Shown: in pieces, positions 1 to 7,370 of the stretch | Layout: every line of letters starts with the position of its first letter | How positions within the stretch are numbered: the first letter of the stretch is position 1 | DNA from: an uncultured Caryophanales bacterium | Lineage (GTDB): Bacteria; Bacillota_I; Bacilli_A; RFN20; CAG-826 | Direction: 5' to 3' | Length of the DNA: 23,066 nt | NCBI GenBank assembly: GCA_946403545.1 | Contig: CAMJAG010000005.1 | Coordinates: 1-23,066 of the forward strand | Made by a program: the position numbers and the translations under genes | The notes under the pieces: model-generated | The model's database searches: none | What the model was told of the DNA's origin: nothing | What the model saw: the letters and a program-made list of their open reading frames with translations, nothing else

Positions 1-32
1 TTGTAATTATCATAGCATTTTTGAAATGCATG

Positions 33-67
33 TAAAACAAAAAGAGCCCGAATTCACGGACTCTTTT
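33..67 (-). terminator. Rho-independent terminator of the gpmI-pepF operon
   Basis: On the minus strand an 11-bp stem (arms at 57-67 and 40-50, one G-U pair, 6-nt loop) is followed by a T-rich run (CTTTTTGTTTT). It lies 15 bases past the pepF stop codon, so it should end the gpmI-pepF transcript. Confidence 0.85.
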
Positions 68-82
68 GTGTTTTTAAGTTAA

Positions 83-1786
83 TTAGAAACTTGTTGTATC
101 AATTCCTTTGAGGATTTTGATTAATGGTTTGATAACTTTCTTAATGTTACCTTCTTCAAATGGCACTCTTAAGTGGTTCTTATTAAGAAGTGTAACGAAT
201 GGATATTTACCACCCATTTTGCAGAGTTTAACGTATTTCTTCCATGCCTTTTCATGGTTCTTGTTCATTTCTACTGCAAATTGGAATGCACATACTTGAG
301 CAAGTGTGTAGTCAATGTAGTAGAAAGGAACTGCGAAGATATGAGATTGAAGTAACCATCTATCACCTCTATCTAATGCTGGAGTGTCATCAAATCTAAG
401 ATGTGGTTCATATTTTCTTTGAAGTTCACGGAATTTAGCACTTCTTTCTGCTGGAGTTGCATTTGGATTGTCATAAACCCAGTGTTGGAATTCATCAACA
501 GTAACGCCATAAGGTAAGAATTCGATAGCGTCTGCTAAATGTTCATATCTATATTTATCAGCGTCTTTACCAACAAATCCTTCTGCATATGGCCAAGCAA
601 AGAATTCCATACTCATTGAGTGAATTTCACAACTTTCTAAAGTTGGAGATTGATATTCTGGGACTTTAATTCCACTACTTAAGTAAGCTTGGAAAGCATG
701 TCCACCTTCATGAGTTAAAACATTAACGTCTCCACTTGTTCCATTAAAGTTAGAGAAGATAAATGGAGCTTTGTATTTAGCAAATGTTGTGCAATATCCA
801 CCAGGAGCTTTTCCTGCTCTTGCTTCTAAGTCAAAGAGTTCGTTTCTCATCATGAATTCAAAGAATTCTTTACTCTCTTTGCCTAAAGCAGAGTACATCT
901 TATGTGCTTGTTCCACTAAATATTTAGTGTCACCAGCAGGAACTGGATTACCAGTTACGAATTTAAGATTGTAATCATATGCTTGTGGATTTTTAATTCC
1001 AATGCGTTTTGCTTGTTCTTTGTAGAGTTTTTGACAAACTGGGACAACATCTTCAAAGATTTGTTTACGATATGCTGCAACCATTTCTGGGTTGTAGTCA
1101 GTTCTACCAAGTCTATCATAAGCAAGTTCTGTGAATCTCTTATAACCAAGTTTTTTAGCAATGCCATCTCTTAAATGGACGAGTTTATCATAGATATCAC
1201 CAAGTTTTTCTTCGTGTTCTGCTAACCATTTATCTCTAGCAATTGCTGCTGCTTTTCTAGTATTTCTATCTTTATCAGTAGCGAATTTACCCATTTGAGA
1301 AAGGTTATAAGTTCCACCATTGAATTCGATTTGAGCACTACCTAAAACAGCGTCATATTCAGATACGAGTTTGTTTTCTTCAATCATATCTGGAATGATT
1401 TTTGGATCGAATGTTTTGAATGCTAATTCATATTTTTTAAATAAGTATTCACCATATTTAGCTTCAAGTTCTTTTCTATATGGAGCGTCTAATAAGATTT
1501 TTGCAAATTGATTTCCATATTCACCCATTGCTGGACCGATTTCATCGGAGATTTCTTGAGCTTTTTTATATTTCTTATTATCTGTATGGCATGTGTATAA
1601 AACGTAGATTACAGAAAAATCTGTTCCTACATTAGTGCTATACTTGTTGAACTTTTTGATAACTACATCTGCTTCTTTAGCGGTTTTTGCAGCTTTAAGT
1701 TCATTTACAAATCCTTCCATTTTAGCAAGGATTTTCTTTCCGTTAGGTTGATGGAAAGGATATTCACTAAACTTTAATTCTTTCAT
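83..1786 (-). CDS. pepF: M3 family oligoendopeptidase (PepF-like zinc metallopeptidase)
   Basis: This is a 567-residue cytosolic zinc peptidase expected to hydrolyse oligopeptides, for example those brought in by the Opp transporter encoded further right. The zinc motif HEGGH is at residues 359-363, and Glu387 in the segment ESCEIHSMSMEFF is the likely third zinc ligand. Near the C-terminus the segment HIFAVPFYYIDYTLAQ is typical of the M3B (oligoendopeptidase F) branch. The length is normal for the family and there is no signal peptide. The start at 1786 has an AAAGGA ribosome site about 8 bases upstream. The gene lies 18 bases behind gpmI on the same strand and shares its terminator, so the two form an operon. 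The M3 family call is firm; the exact subfamily and substrate range are inferred. Confidence 0.93.
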   Translation of the reverse strand: MKELKFSEYPFHQPNGKKILAKMEGFVNELKAAKTAKEADVVIKKFNKYSTNVGTDFSVIYVLYTCHTDNKKYKKAQEISDEIGPAMGEYGNQFAKILLDAPYRKELEAKYGEYLFKKYELAFKTFDPKIIPDMIEENKLVSEYDAVLGSAQIEFNGGTYNLSQMGKFATDKDRNTRKAAAIARDKWLAEHEEKLGDIYDKLVHLRDGIAKKLGYKRFTELAYDRLGRTDYNPEMVAAYRKQIFEDVVPVCQKLYKEQAKRIGIKNPQAYDYNLKFVTGNPVPAGDTKYLVEQAHKMYSALGKESKEFFEFMMRNELFDLEARAGKAPGGYCTTFAKYKAPFIFSNFNGTSGDVNVLTHEGGHAFQAYLSSGIKVPEYQSPTLESCEIHSMSMEFFAWPYAEGFVGKDADKYRYEHLADAIEFLPYGVTVDEFQHWVYDNPNATPAERSAKFRELQRKYEPHLRFDDTPALDRGDRWLLQSHIFAVPFYYIDYTLAQVCAFQFAVEMNKNHEKAWKKYVKLCKMGGKYPFVTLLNKNHLRVPFEEGNIKKVIKPLIKILKGIDTTSF

Positions 1787-1804
1787 ATATAAATTCCTTT
1801 CTAA

Positions 1805-3409
1805 TTATTCGTGTAAGATTAAGCTTTCTTCAGTCATTTCTGCTGGTTTTTCTGCTCCTAATAAATCGATGATTGTTGGAGCGATGTTACCTAATTTACC
1901 ACCTTCTGGCATTAATTTAATGTCAGTTCTATTGATACAGAATGGGACTAAGTTAGTTGTATGAGCAGTCATTGGGTGATCGTTTTCATCTAAGATTTCT
2001 TCTGCGTTACCATGGTCTGCTGTGACTAAGAGAGTTCCACCATTTTCTTCGCACCAATCAATGATTTTACCAACACAGTAGTCAACAGTTTCAACTGCTT
2101 TAACAACTGCGTCATGAACTGCTGTATGACCAACCATATCGCAGTTTGCGAAGTTAAGGATAACTACATCTAAATCCTTTTTATTAAGTTCTTTGAGTAA
2201 TGCATCTAAAACTAAGTAAGCACTCATTTCTGGTTGCATATCGTATGTTGGAACTTTTGGTGAGTTAATTAATACTCTTCTACAACCTTTTAATTCAGGT
2301 CTTTCAACACCATCAAAGTTCATTGTTGCATCAAAGAAGAATGTTACGTGAGCGTATTTTTCTGTTTCTGCAATTCTTAATTGTGTATATCCATGATCTG
2401 CAAGCCATACACCAAGGATGTTATCCATCTTTGGTAATGCGAAAGCAATTTCGCCTTTAACAGAGTCAGCATATTTCATTGTGCAGACATATTTGATGTT
2501 ATTAAGTTTATGTGCTGGAGAGTAAGCTTTATAAGCTGGAGTACCATCTTCTTTAATAGGTGGGACTTCATAGAAATGTGGGTTAGTTATTGTTGTGGAA
2601 ATTTGGATAGCTCTATCAGGTCTATAATTCATGAAGATGATAGCGTCGTTATCTTGAATTCTTCCATCACAATTTGCGTTATAGTGAGGAATTAAGAATT
2701 CATCACTTGCATCTTTTCCTGTTGTAGGAAGATATGCATATTGATCTTTAAAGAATTGTTTATAATCTGTAAAGCTTGGACCATCGTGATCTACCATTAA
2801 GCGATATGCGACATCCACTCTATCCATGTTCTTATCTCTGTCCATTACGTAGTATCTTCCACCGATATCTGCAATGTGACCAAAGTTAAGTTCATCCATC
2901 TTAGCTTGAATCATATCAACATATTTAACACCTGCTTGTGGATCGACATCTCTACCATCCATGAAACAGTGAACAAATACATCATCTAAGCCTTCTCTCT
3001 TAGCCATTTCAATCATTGCTAAGATATGTCTGATGTGAGAGTGAACACCACCATCACTTGTTAGACCAAAGATATGTAATTTTGAATGATTCTTTTTAAC
3101 ATGTTCAATAGCATCTAAATACTTTTGATTCTTAAAGAATTCACCATCTTTAATGTATTTATTAATAAGTGTTAAGGATTGATAGACAATTCTACCTGCT
3201 CCAATATTCATATGTCCGACTTCTGAATTACCCATTTGACCATCAGGTAAACCGACATATTCGCCAGAAGCATTGATCATTGTGTATGCATACTTCTTAA
3301 AGTAAGCATCTAAGTTAGGCTTTTTAGCCTCTAAAATACAGTTACCATGTGGATTGCTTCTGATTCCATATCCATCCATGATACATAAGATAATTGGTTT
3401 TTTATTCAT
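1805..3409 (-). CDS. gpmI: 2,3-bisphosphoglycerate-independent phosphoglycerate mutase
   Basis: This 534-residue glycolytic enzyme interconverts 3- and 2-phosphoglycerate through a phosphoserine intermediate and uses two Mn2+ ions. The sequence carries the full family set: metal ligand Asp12 in MDGYG, catalytic Ser62 in MGNSEVGHMN, His123 in GGVHSH, DGRD at 151-154, NYRPDRA near 261-267, EKYAHVT near 350-356, Asp424 and His428 in CDMVGH, and Asp465-His466 in TADHGNAEE. Length is typical. The start at 3409 is set by a strong GGAGG (3420-3424 on the opposite strand), 10 bases upstream. It is the first gene of the operon with pepF. A candidate promoter with a perfect inverted repeat in its spacer lies just upstream. 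Confidence 0.97.
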   Translation of the reverse strand: MNKKPIILCIMDGYGIRSNPHGNCILEAKKPNLDAYFKKYAYTMINASGEYVGLPDGQMGNSEVGHMNIGAGRIVYQSLTLINKYIKDGEFFKNQKYLDAIEHVKKNHSKLHIFGLTSDGGVHSHIRHILAMIEMAKREGLDDVFVHCFMDGRDVDPQAGVKYVDMIQAKMDELNFGHIADIGGRYYVMDRDKNMDRVDVAYRLMVDHDGPSFTDYKQFFKDQYAYLPTTGKDASDEFLIPHYNANCDGRIQDNDAIIFMNYRPDRAIQISTTITNPHFYEVPPIKEDGTPAYKAYSPAHKLNNIKYVCTMKYADSVKGEIAFALPKMDNILGVWLADHGYTQLRIAETEKYAHVTFFFDATMNFDGVERPELKGCRRVLINSPKVPTYDMQPEMSAYLVLDALLKELNKKDLDVVILNFANCDMVGHTAVHDAVVKAVETVDYCVGKIIDWCEENGGTLLVTADHGNAEEILDENDHPMTAHTTNLVPFCINRTDIKLMPEGGKLGNIAPTIIDLLGAEKPAEMTEESLILHE

Positions 3410-3436
3410 ACTTGCTTTTCCTCCAAAGCCACGATA

Positions 3437-3465
3437 ATTTTATATGATTTTAAATCATATTACAA
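3437..3465 (-). promoter_or_regulatory. Candidate gpmI promoter with palindromic spacer
   Basis: On the minus strand TTGTAA (3460-3465), a 17-base spacer and TAAAAT (3437-3442) form a plausible sigma-A promoter. The start point would be near 3430, leaving a leader long enough for the GGAGG at 3420-3424. The spacer is almost entirely a perfect inverted repeat with arms ATATGATTT (3442-3450) and AAATCATAT (3452-3460) around one base, a possible operator. The -35 match is only partial. Confidence 0.5.
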
Positions 3466-3472
3466 AGAAAAC

Positions 3473-3505
3473 GATAAAGAAAAAGTGACAAAGTTAGTTG
3501 TCACT
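3473..3505 (-). terminator. Terminator of the LemA-like gene
   Basis: On the minus strand an 8-bp perfect stem AGTGACAA / TTGTCACT (3498-3505 and 3484-3491, 6-nt loop) is followed by TTTTTCTTT. The first arm overlaps the TAG stop codon of the LemA-like gene, so termination starts at the very end of the coding region. Confidence 0.8.
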
Positions 3506-4034
3506 AATTCATAATCAATGTTTTCTTTTGATATTTAAGTAATTTCCATAGCCATTTAGTAGGCCAGAAACTTATCCAATAATTATATCCAAGAACGTCT
3601 GCGTTATATGTTGCAATTGTATTTCTATATTGATTTTCTAAAGAAGAAACATTCTCAATTGCGGTAATAAATTCTTGGTGTTTTCTAAGGTCTTTTAAGC
3701 CTCTTGCAATGTACAACAACTCTTCCTTAATATAGGTTAAAACTGATTGTGCGTTTTTACATCCTTTTCCTTCAATATCATCGAAGTCTTCACGATGTAT
3801 ATCATTTATCTGAGCGACCATTCCAGGATCAATCTTAACACCATTACTTCTCATTAGATCCATGAGCTTTTTAATGTTGTCATATTTCATATTTAAGAAG
3901 AGAACCATTGCTTTTAAATGTGTCTTAAATAACCTCTTGAAAGAGAACACAAAGGCAACATCCATAACTATTAGGATGAGGAATAACGCCAATATACCTA
4001 AGAAAACAAATAATACAATTAATCCTGGATTCAT
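3504..4034 (-). CDS. LemA-like membrane-anchored protein
   Basis: The protein has 176 residues with one strong membrane segment at about residues 5-31, followed by a helical soluble domain. The C-terminal part (LENQYRNTIATYN, ADVLGYNYWISFWPTKWL) matches the LemA pattern of an E-N-x-x-R helix followed by paired YN motifs and an F-P/W-P turn, which is why I assign it there. LemA proteins are widespread and their role is unclear. The RRNLIPNL-type helix seen in classical LemA is not obvious, so this is a divergent member. The start at 4034 is the only option because an in-frame stop lies 15 bases upstream. There is no Shine-Dalgarno sequence; a TATACT box ends 6 bases before the ATG, suggesting a leaderless mRNA. 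Confidence 0.6.
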   Translation of the reverse strand: MNPGLIVLFVFLGILALFLILIVMDVAFVFSFKRLFKTHLKAMVLFLNMKYDNIKKLMDLMRSNGVKIDPGMVAQINDIHREDFDDIEGKGCKNAQSVLTYIKEELLYIARGLKDLRKHQEFITAIENVSSLENQYRNTIATYNADVLGYNYWISFWPTKWLWKLLKYQKKTLIMN

Positions 4035-4040
4035 AGTGAA

Positions 4041-4072
4041 AGTATACTAACATAATATACATTAAATGTATA
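4041..4072 (-). promoter_or_regulatory. Candidate leaderless promoter of the LemA-like gene with inverted repeat
   Basis: TATACT on the minus strand (4041-4046) ends 6 bases before the ATG, so transcription would begin at the start codon. Where a -35 would be, there is no good match to TTGACA. Instead there is a perfect inverted repeat with arms TATACAT (4056-4062) and ATGTATA (4066-4072) around TAA. Function is inferred from position. Confidence 0.4.
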
Positions 4073-4117
4073 AAAGAAATTGCTATTTTGTGATTTATAA
4101 ATAGTCAATTATATGTA

Positions 4118-4162
4118 TAGCAAATAATTAATTTGCTACTTACTAGACGATTATGTTAAAAT
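4118..4162 (+). promoter_or_regulatory. Candidate promoter of the HAD gene with overlapping inverted repeat
   Basis: TTGCTA (4133-4138), an 18-base spacer and TAAAAT (4157-4162), with an upstream TG one base before the -10, form an extended -10 promoter. A perfect inverted repeat, arms TAGCAAAT (4118-4125) and ATTTGCTA (4131-4138) with a 5-base centre, covers the -35 and could bind a regulator. Confidence 0.5.
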
Positions 4163-4180
4163 ATTTTTTGAGGACTTATT

Positions 4181-5011
4181 ATGGCAAAAACAAAACTCGC
4201 AATTATGTACGACTTTGATAAAACATTGTCCACTACTGATATGCAAAATTACACTTTTATTCCAAAGCTTGGAATGACTCCTGAAGAGTTCTGGGGAAAA
4301 ACAACTGAATTCTCTGCTCAAACTGGATGTGAAAGAATTCTTTCTTACATGTATGTGATGCTTAGAGAAGCAAGAAAAAAAGGAATTAAAGTTACTAGAG
4401 AATATCTAAATGAATGTGGTAAAGACATTAAGTTTTATCCTGGCGTTGTAGATTATTTTAAAAGAATTAATGATTATGGAAAAAGTAAGGGTGTTATCGT
4501 AGAACACTATTTAGTGTCTTCTGGTACTAAAGAAATCGTCGAAGGTTGCCCTATCTTTAAAGAATTTAAAGAAGCATGGGGATGTGAATATCACTATGAG
4601 AATGGTGAACCAGTATGGCCAAAGCTTGCTATTAACTATACTCAAAAAACTCAATTCTTCTTTAGAATCGCAAAAGGTGCATTTGAAATTACAAATGACG
4701 CTGCAGTTAATGAAAAGACTGCTGAAGATGAAAGAAAGATTCCATACCGTAATATCGTATACATGGGCGATGGAATGACTGATATTCCATGTATGACTTT
4801 AGTTAAGAAAAATGATGGTAAATCCATCGCTGTCTATCAAAAAGGTCAAAAAGAAAAGGTCAAAGAAATCTATGATGACCATAGATGTGACTTCATCGCT
4901 TATGCTGATTACTCCGAAGGAAAAGCAATTGATAAGATCTTAAAAATGATCATTGATAGAGTGGCTCTTGATAGAGACATGGAAGAAGCAAGAAAGAACT
5001 CAATCGACTAA
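4181..5011 (+). CDS. HAD-superfamily phosphatase, unknown substrate
   Basis: This 276-residue cytosolic protein carries the HAD phosphatase motifs: motif I DFDKT with Asp11 (nucleophile) and Asp13, motif II VSSGT near 112-116, and motif IV GDGMTDIP near 196-203. A lysine in the segment AINYTQKTQ is a candidate for motif III. The helical cap between motifs I and II and the overall shape resemble phosphoserine phosphatase-type (subclass I) enzymes, but nothing fixes the substrate. A GAGG ribosome site 8 bases before the ATG supports the start. It appears to be a single-gene unit between its own promoter and a terminator at 5020-5050, divergent from the LemA-like gene. Confidence 0.85.
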   Translation: MAKTKLAIMYDFDKTLSTTDMQNYTFIPKLGMTPEEFWGKTTEFSAQTGCERILSYMYVMLREARKKGIKVTREYLNECGKDIKFYPGVVDYFKRINDYGKSKGVIVEHYLVSSGTKEIVEGCPIFKEFKEAWGCEYHYENGEPVWPKLAINYTQKTQFFFRIAKGAFEITNDAAVNEKTAEDERKIPYRNIVYMGDGMTDIPCMTLVKKNDGKSIAVYQKGQKEKVKEIYDDHRCDFIAYADYSEGKAIDKILKMIIDRVALDRDMEEARKNSID

Positions 5012-5019
5012 TTTAAATT

Positions 5020-5050
5020 AAGGCTAGATGAATATCATCTACCTTTTTTT
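5020..5050 (+). terminator. Terminator of the HAD gene
   Basis: The stem TAGATG / CATCTA, extended below a C-C mismatch by further pairs, has a 5-base loop and is followed by seven T. It begins 9 bases past the HAD stop codon. Confidence 0.8.
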
Positions 5051-5059
5051 ATATCTAAG

Positions 5060-5068
5060 TGATAGAAT
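5060..5068 (+). promoter_or_regulatory. Candidate extended -10 promoter of the S1-pgi operon
   Basis: TG (5060-5061), one base, then TAGAAT (5063-5068) form an extended -10 element just after the HAD terminator. I see no clear -35. A start near 5075 would give a leader of about 10 bases. Confidence 0.4.
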
Positions 5069-5084
5069 TTAGACTAAGAAGTAT

Positions 5085-5456
5085 ATGAAATACGAGCTTA
5101 ATCAATTAGTCATAGGAAGAGTTATTTCCGTTAAACCATACGCTATATTTTTAGCGTTTGAAGATGGAGTAGAAGGTTTACTACATATATCTGAAATTTC
5201 CAATAACTATATTAGAGATATAGAAAAATTTGGTGTGGTTGGAGATGAAATTAAAGTTAAGATACTCTCCATTGATAAAAACAATGGCTTTTTAAGAGTG
5301 TCTCTTAAACAAGTTCCTCCAGAAGAAGCTTTCACCACTCATAAAAATGAAGCAAGAAGCATTCCTACACTTCCAGAAAACGCATTTGATCCTTTAAAAG
5401 AAAATCTAAATAAATGGATTGAAAATACATTAAAAGAAATAAAAGAAGGAAATTGA
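5085..5456 (+). CDS. S1-domain RNA-binding protein (YugI/CvfD-like)
   Basis: This is a 123-residue cytosolic protein with one S1 RNA-binding domain at about residues 5-75: the GRVISVKPYAIFLAF strand region, GVEGLLHISEIS, and a VKILSID...LRVSLK end. A charged helical tail follows. Size and layout match the general stress protein 13 / CvfD group, thought to act as post-transcriptional regulators that associate with ribosomes. From memory, a relative (yugI) lies near pgi in Bacillus subtilis, so the pairing here may be old. The stop TGA is one base before the pgi ATG, so translation is likely coupled. It is the only gene in the window ending in TGA. The ribosome site before its own ATG (AAGAAG) is weak. 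Confidence 0.8.
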   Translation: MKYELNQLVIGRVISVKPYAIFLAFEDGVEGLLHISEISNNYIRDIEKFGVVGDEIKVKILSIDKNNGFLRVSLKQVPPEEAFTTHKNEARSIPTLPENAFDPLKENLNKWIENTLKEIKEGN

Positions 5457-5457
5457 T

Positions 5458-6735
5458 ATGGAACTTAGACTTAATAAGCTAATTACAAAAGAAATCCTTT
5501 CTTCTTATAAAGAAGATGTAAAAAGAATTAACAAGATGATTAATGAAAAATCTGGCCCAGGAAATGATTTCCTTGGTTGGGTTGACTATCCTGTTAACTA
5601 TGATGAAGAAGAATTAGAAAGAATTAAAAAAGACGCTAAATACGTTAGAGATAATTTTGATATCTTAGTAGTCTGTGGTATCGGTGGTAGCTATTTAGGC
5701 GCTAAAAGTGCTATCGATGCTTTAAAAGGACTTAAAAGTGATGACAAACTTGTAATCATTTTTATGGGTCAAACTTTCTCCCCTAACTATGTTGCACAAG
5801 TTTTAGATTACCTAAAAGGTAAAAAATTCGCTATTAACGTTATTTCTAAAAGTGGTACCACTACTGAAACTAGTATTTCCTTTAGATTGTTAAAAGAATT
5901 ATTAGAATCTCAAGTTGGAAAAGAAGCAGCTAGAAAAGCAATCTATGCTACTACAGATAAAGCAAGAGGAGCATTAAAGACTTTATGTAATAAAGAAGGA
6001 TATGCTACTTATGTTTTACCAGATGATGTAGGAGGAAGATATTCAGTATTTACTCCAGTAGGTACTTTCCCACTAGCGTGCGCTGGTGTTGATGTTGATG
6101 AATTCTTAAAAGGCGCTAGAGAAGCTAGAGAATATGTCGATAATGATGATTTAGATAGTAATGATTGCTATAAATACGCAGTTACACGTGATTATCTATA
6201 TAGAAATAAATATCCAGTAGAAATGTATGTCACATATGAACCTCAAATGAGTCAAATCTCTGAATGGCTTAAACAATTATTTGGAGAATCAGAAGGTAAA
6301 GAAAAGAAAGGCTTACTTCCAGGAAGTGTGACTTTCTCCACAGATCTCCACTCTTTAGGTCAATTCATTCAAGATGGTTCACCAATTCTATTTGAAACTA
6401 TTATTAATATTTTAAATCCTAATAAAGATGTATCTATTCCAAGTGATCCTGAAGACTTAGATGGACTTAACTATCTAACAGGTAAATCCCTTAGCTACGT
6501 TAACCAAAAAGCTTTTGAAGGTACTCTAGCAGCACATGAAGATACAGGTAATGTTCCATGTAATGTCATCTATATTGATAGATTAAACGCAAAATCTCTA
6601 GGTTATATGTATTATTTCTTTATGAGAGCATGCGCTATGTCTGCTTATTTACTTGATATCAACCCATTCAATCAACCTGGTGTTGAAGTATATAAGAAAA
6701 ACATGTTCCATTTACTCGGTAAAAAGGGATATTAA
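5458..6735 (+). CDS. pgi: Glucose-6-phosphate isomerase
   Basis: This 425-residue cytosolic glycolytic enzyme interconverts glucose 6-phosphate and fructose 6-phosphate. Family signatures are present in order: GIGGSYLGA from residue 74, SKSGTTTET around 130-138 (phosphate binding), GESEGK at 276-281 with the catalytic Glu region, His298 in TDLHSLGQ, and the C-terminal NQPGVEVYKK with Lys413. The length fits the short bacterial form. AAGAAGGAAA before the ATG is a good ribosome site and lies inside the end of the S1 gene, with which pgi forms an operon. A terminator follows at 6766-6796. Confidence 0.97.
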   Translation: MELRLNKLITKEILSSYKEDVKRINKMINEKSGPGNDFLGWVDYPVNYDEEELERIKKDAKYVRDNFDILVVCGIGGSYLGAKSAIDALKGLKSDDKLVIIFMGQTFSPNYVAQVLDYLKGKKFAINVISKSGTTTETSISFRLLKELLESQVGKEAARKAIYATTDKARGALKTLCNKEGYATYVLPDDVGGRYSVFTPVGTFPLACAGVDVDEFLKGAREAREYVDNDDLDSNDCYKYAVTRDYLYRNKYPVEMYVTYEPQMSQISEWLKQLFGESEGKEKKGLLPGSVTFSTDLHSLGQFIQDGSPILFETIINILNPNKDVSIPSDPEDLDGLNYLTGKSLSYVNQKAFEGTLAAHEDTGNVPCNVIYIDRLNAKSLGYMYYFFMRACAMSAYLLDINPFNQPGVEVYKKNMFHLLGKKGY

Positions 6736-6765
6736 GTTTAAAAATAATTAATAAAATTATGCTTT

Positions 6766-6796
6766 GAAAAATTGGTGAGAAAATTGCCAATTTTTT
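6766..6796 (+). terminator. Terminator of the S1-pgi operon
   Basis: Arms AAAAATTGG (6767-6775) and CCAATTTTT (6787-6795) are separated by an 11-base loop, and the T-run is part of the second arm. It lies 31 bases past the pgi stop. Confidence 0.75.
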
Positions 6797-6798
6797 AA

Positions 6799-6828
6799 TT
6801 GACTAAAATTATTAGTGAGTGATATATT
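6799..6828 (+). promoter_or_regulatory. Promoter of the tRNA operon
   Basis: TTGACT (6799-6804), an 18-base spacer and TATATT (6823-6828), with TG one base upstream of the -10, make the best consensus match in the window. The start would be near 6835, some 17 bases before the first tRNA, as expected for a stable RNA operon. Confidence 0.75.
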
Positions 6829-6851
6829 ATTTAAGCGCATATTCGCAAGTC

Positions 6852-6927
6852 GGATGCTTAGCTCAGCTGGGAGAGCATCACCCTTACAAGGTGGGGGTCG
6901 GGGGTTCGAGCCCCTCAGCATCCACCA
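6852..6927 (+). tRNA. tRNA-Val (anticodon TAC)
   Basis: A full cloverleaf of 76 bases including encoded CCA. The acceptor stem GGATGCT / AGCATCC is perfect and the anticodon loop CTTACAA gives TAC, reading GUA and probably other valine codons. First gene of the five-tRNA operon. Confidence 0.97.
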
Positions 6928-6939
6928 GATATGCAACTC

Positions 6940-7023
6940 GGGAGGGTAGCGAAGAGGCTAAACGCGGCAGACTGTAAATCTGTTCCTGAGGGTTCGGCAG
7001 TTCGAATCTGCCCCCTCCCACCA
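6940..7023 (+). tRNA. tRNA-Tyr (anticodon GTA)
   Basis: 84 bases including CCA. The acceptor stem GGGAGGG / CCCTCCC is perfect, the anticodon loop CTGTAAA gives GTA, and the long variable arm marks the class II structure of bacterial tRNA-Tyr. Confidence 0.97.
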
Positions 7024-7038
7024 TTAAAGGTTACTTAT

Positions 7039-7114
7039 TGGGGTGTAGCCAAGAGGTAAGGCAACAGACTTTGACTCTGTCATCTCAGTGGTTCGATCCC
7101 ACTCACCCCAGCCA
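7039..7114 (+). tRNA. tRNA-Gln (anticodon TTG)
   Basis: 76 bases including CCA. The acceptor stem TGGGGTG / CACCCCA has the U1-A72 end usual for bacterial tRNA-Gln. The anticodon loop CTTTGAC gives TTG. Confidence 0.97.
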
Positions 7115-7135
7115 ACCTTTATAAAAACTACATAT

Positions 7136-7211
7136 CACTCTCTAGCTCAGTCGGTAGAGCACTTGACTTTTAATCAAGGGGTCTGGAGTTCGAATCTCCA
7201 GAGAGTGACCA
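7136..7211 (+). tRNA. tRNA-Lys (anticodon TTT)
   Basis: 76 bases including CCA. The acceptor stem CACTCTC / GAGAGTG is perfect and the anticodon loop CTTTTAA gives TTT. It starts with C rather than the usual G at position 1, but the pair is maintained. Confidence 0.97.
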
Positions 7212-7216
7212 TTGAT

Positions 7217-7303
7217 GCCCAGGTGGCGGAACAGGTAGACGCACAGGACTTAAAATCCTGCGGTAGCGATACCATACCGGTTCGATTCCGGTCCCGGGCA
7301 CCA
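7217..7303 (+). tRNA. tRNA-Leu (anticodon TAA)
   Basis: 87 bases including CCA, with a long variable arm as in class II tRNA-Leu. The anticodon loop CTTAAAA gives TAA. The acceptor stem GCCCAGG / CCCGGGC contains one A-C mismatch at the fifth pair (A7221, C7295); otherwise the cloverleaf is complete. It starts only 5 bases after tRNA-Lys and is the last gene of the operon. Confidence 0.95.
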
Positions 7304-7314
7304 GTTAAAAAAAT

Positions 7315-7337
7315 ACTCGACTTTGTCGAGTTTTTTT
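7315..7337 (+). terminator. Terminator of the tRNA operon
   Basis: A perfect 7-bp stem ACTCGAC / GTCGAGT with a TTT loop is followed by T residues, beginning 12 bases after the tRNA-Leu CCA. Confidence 0.9.
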
Positions 7338-7370
7338 ATTGCCTCTACCAAAAGTAGAGAGTAGAATTCA

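Noticed and set aside
15..29. Inverted repeat GCATTT / AAATGC at the left edge
   Set aside because: Only 6-base arms in AT-rich DNA, no T-run, and the neighbouring gene is outside the window, so no role can be supported.
108..355. Short plus-strand frames opposite the end of pepF
   Set aside because: They lie wholly inside the well-supported pepF gene and have no ribosome site or recognisable content.
5454..5456. Single TGA stop as evidence for TGA read as tryptophan
   Set aside because: All tryptophans in the long genes are TGG and no large gene is broken by in-frame TGA, so the standard code is sufficient; TGA is just rare as a stop.
7088..7357. An 89-codon plus-strand reading frame across tRNA-Gln, tRNA-Lys and tRNA-Leu
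   Set aside because: It is the translation of tRNA sequence; strings such as SLAQSVEHLT and PVRFRSRAP are well-known artefacts of tRNA genes annotated as proteins.
7343..7359. Inverted repeat CTCTAC / GTAGAG after the tRNA operon as a second terminator
   Set aside because: No T-run follows on either strand and a good terminator lies just upstream at 7315-7337.
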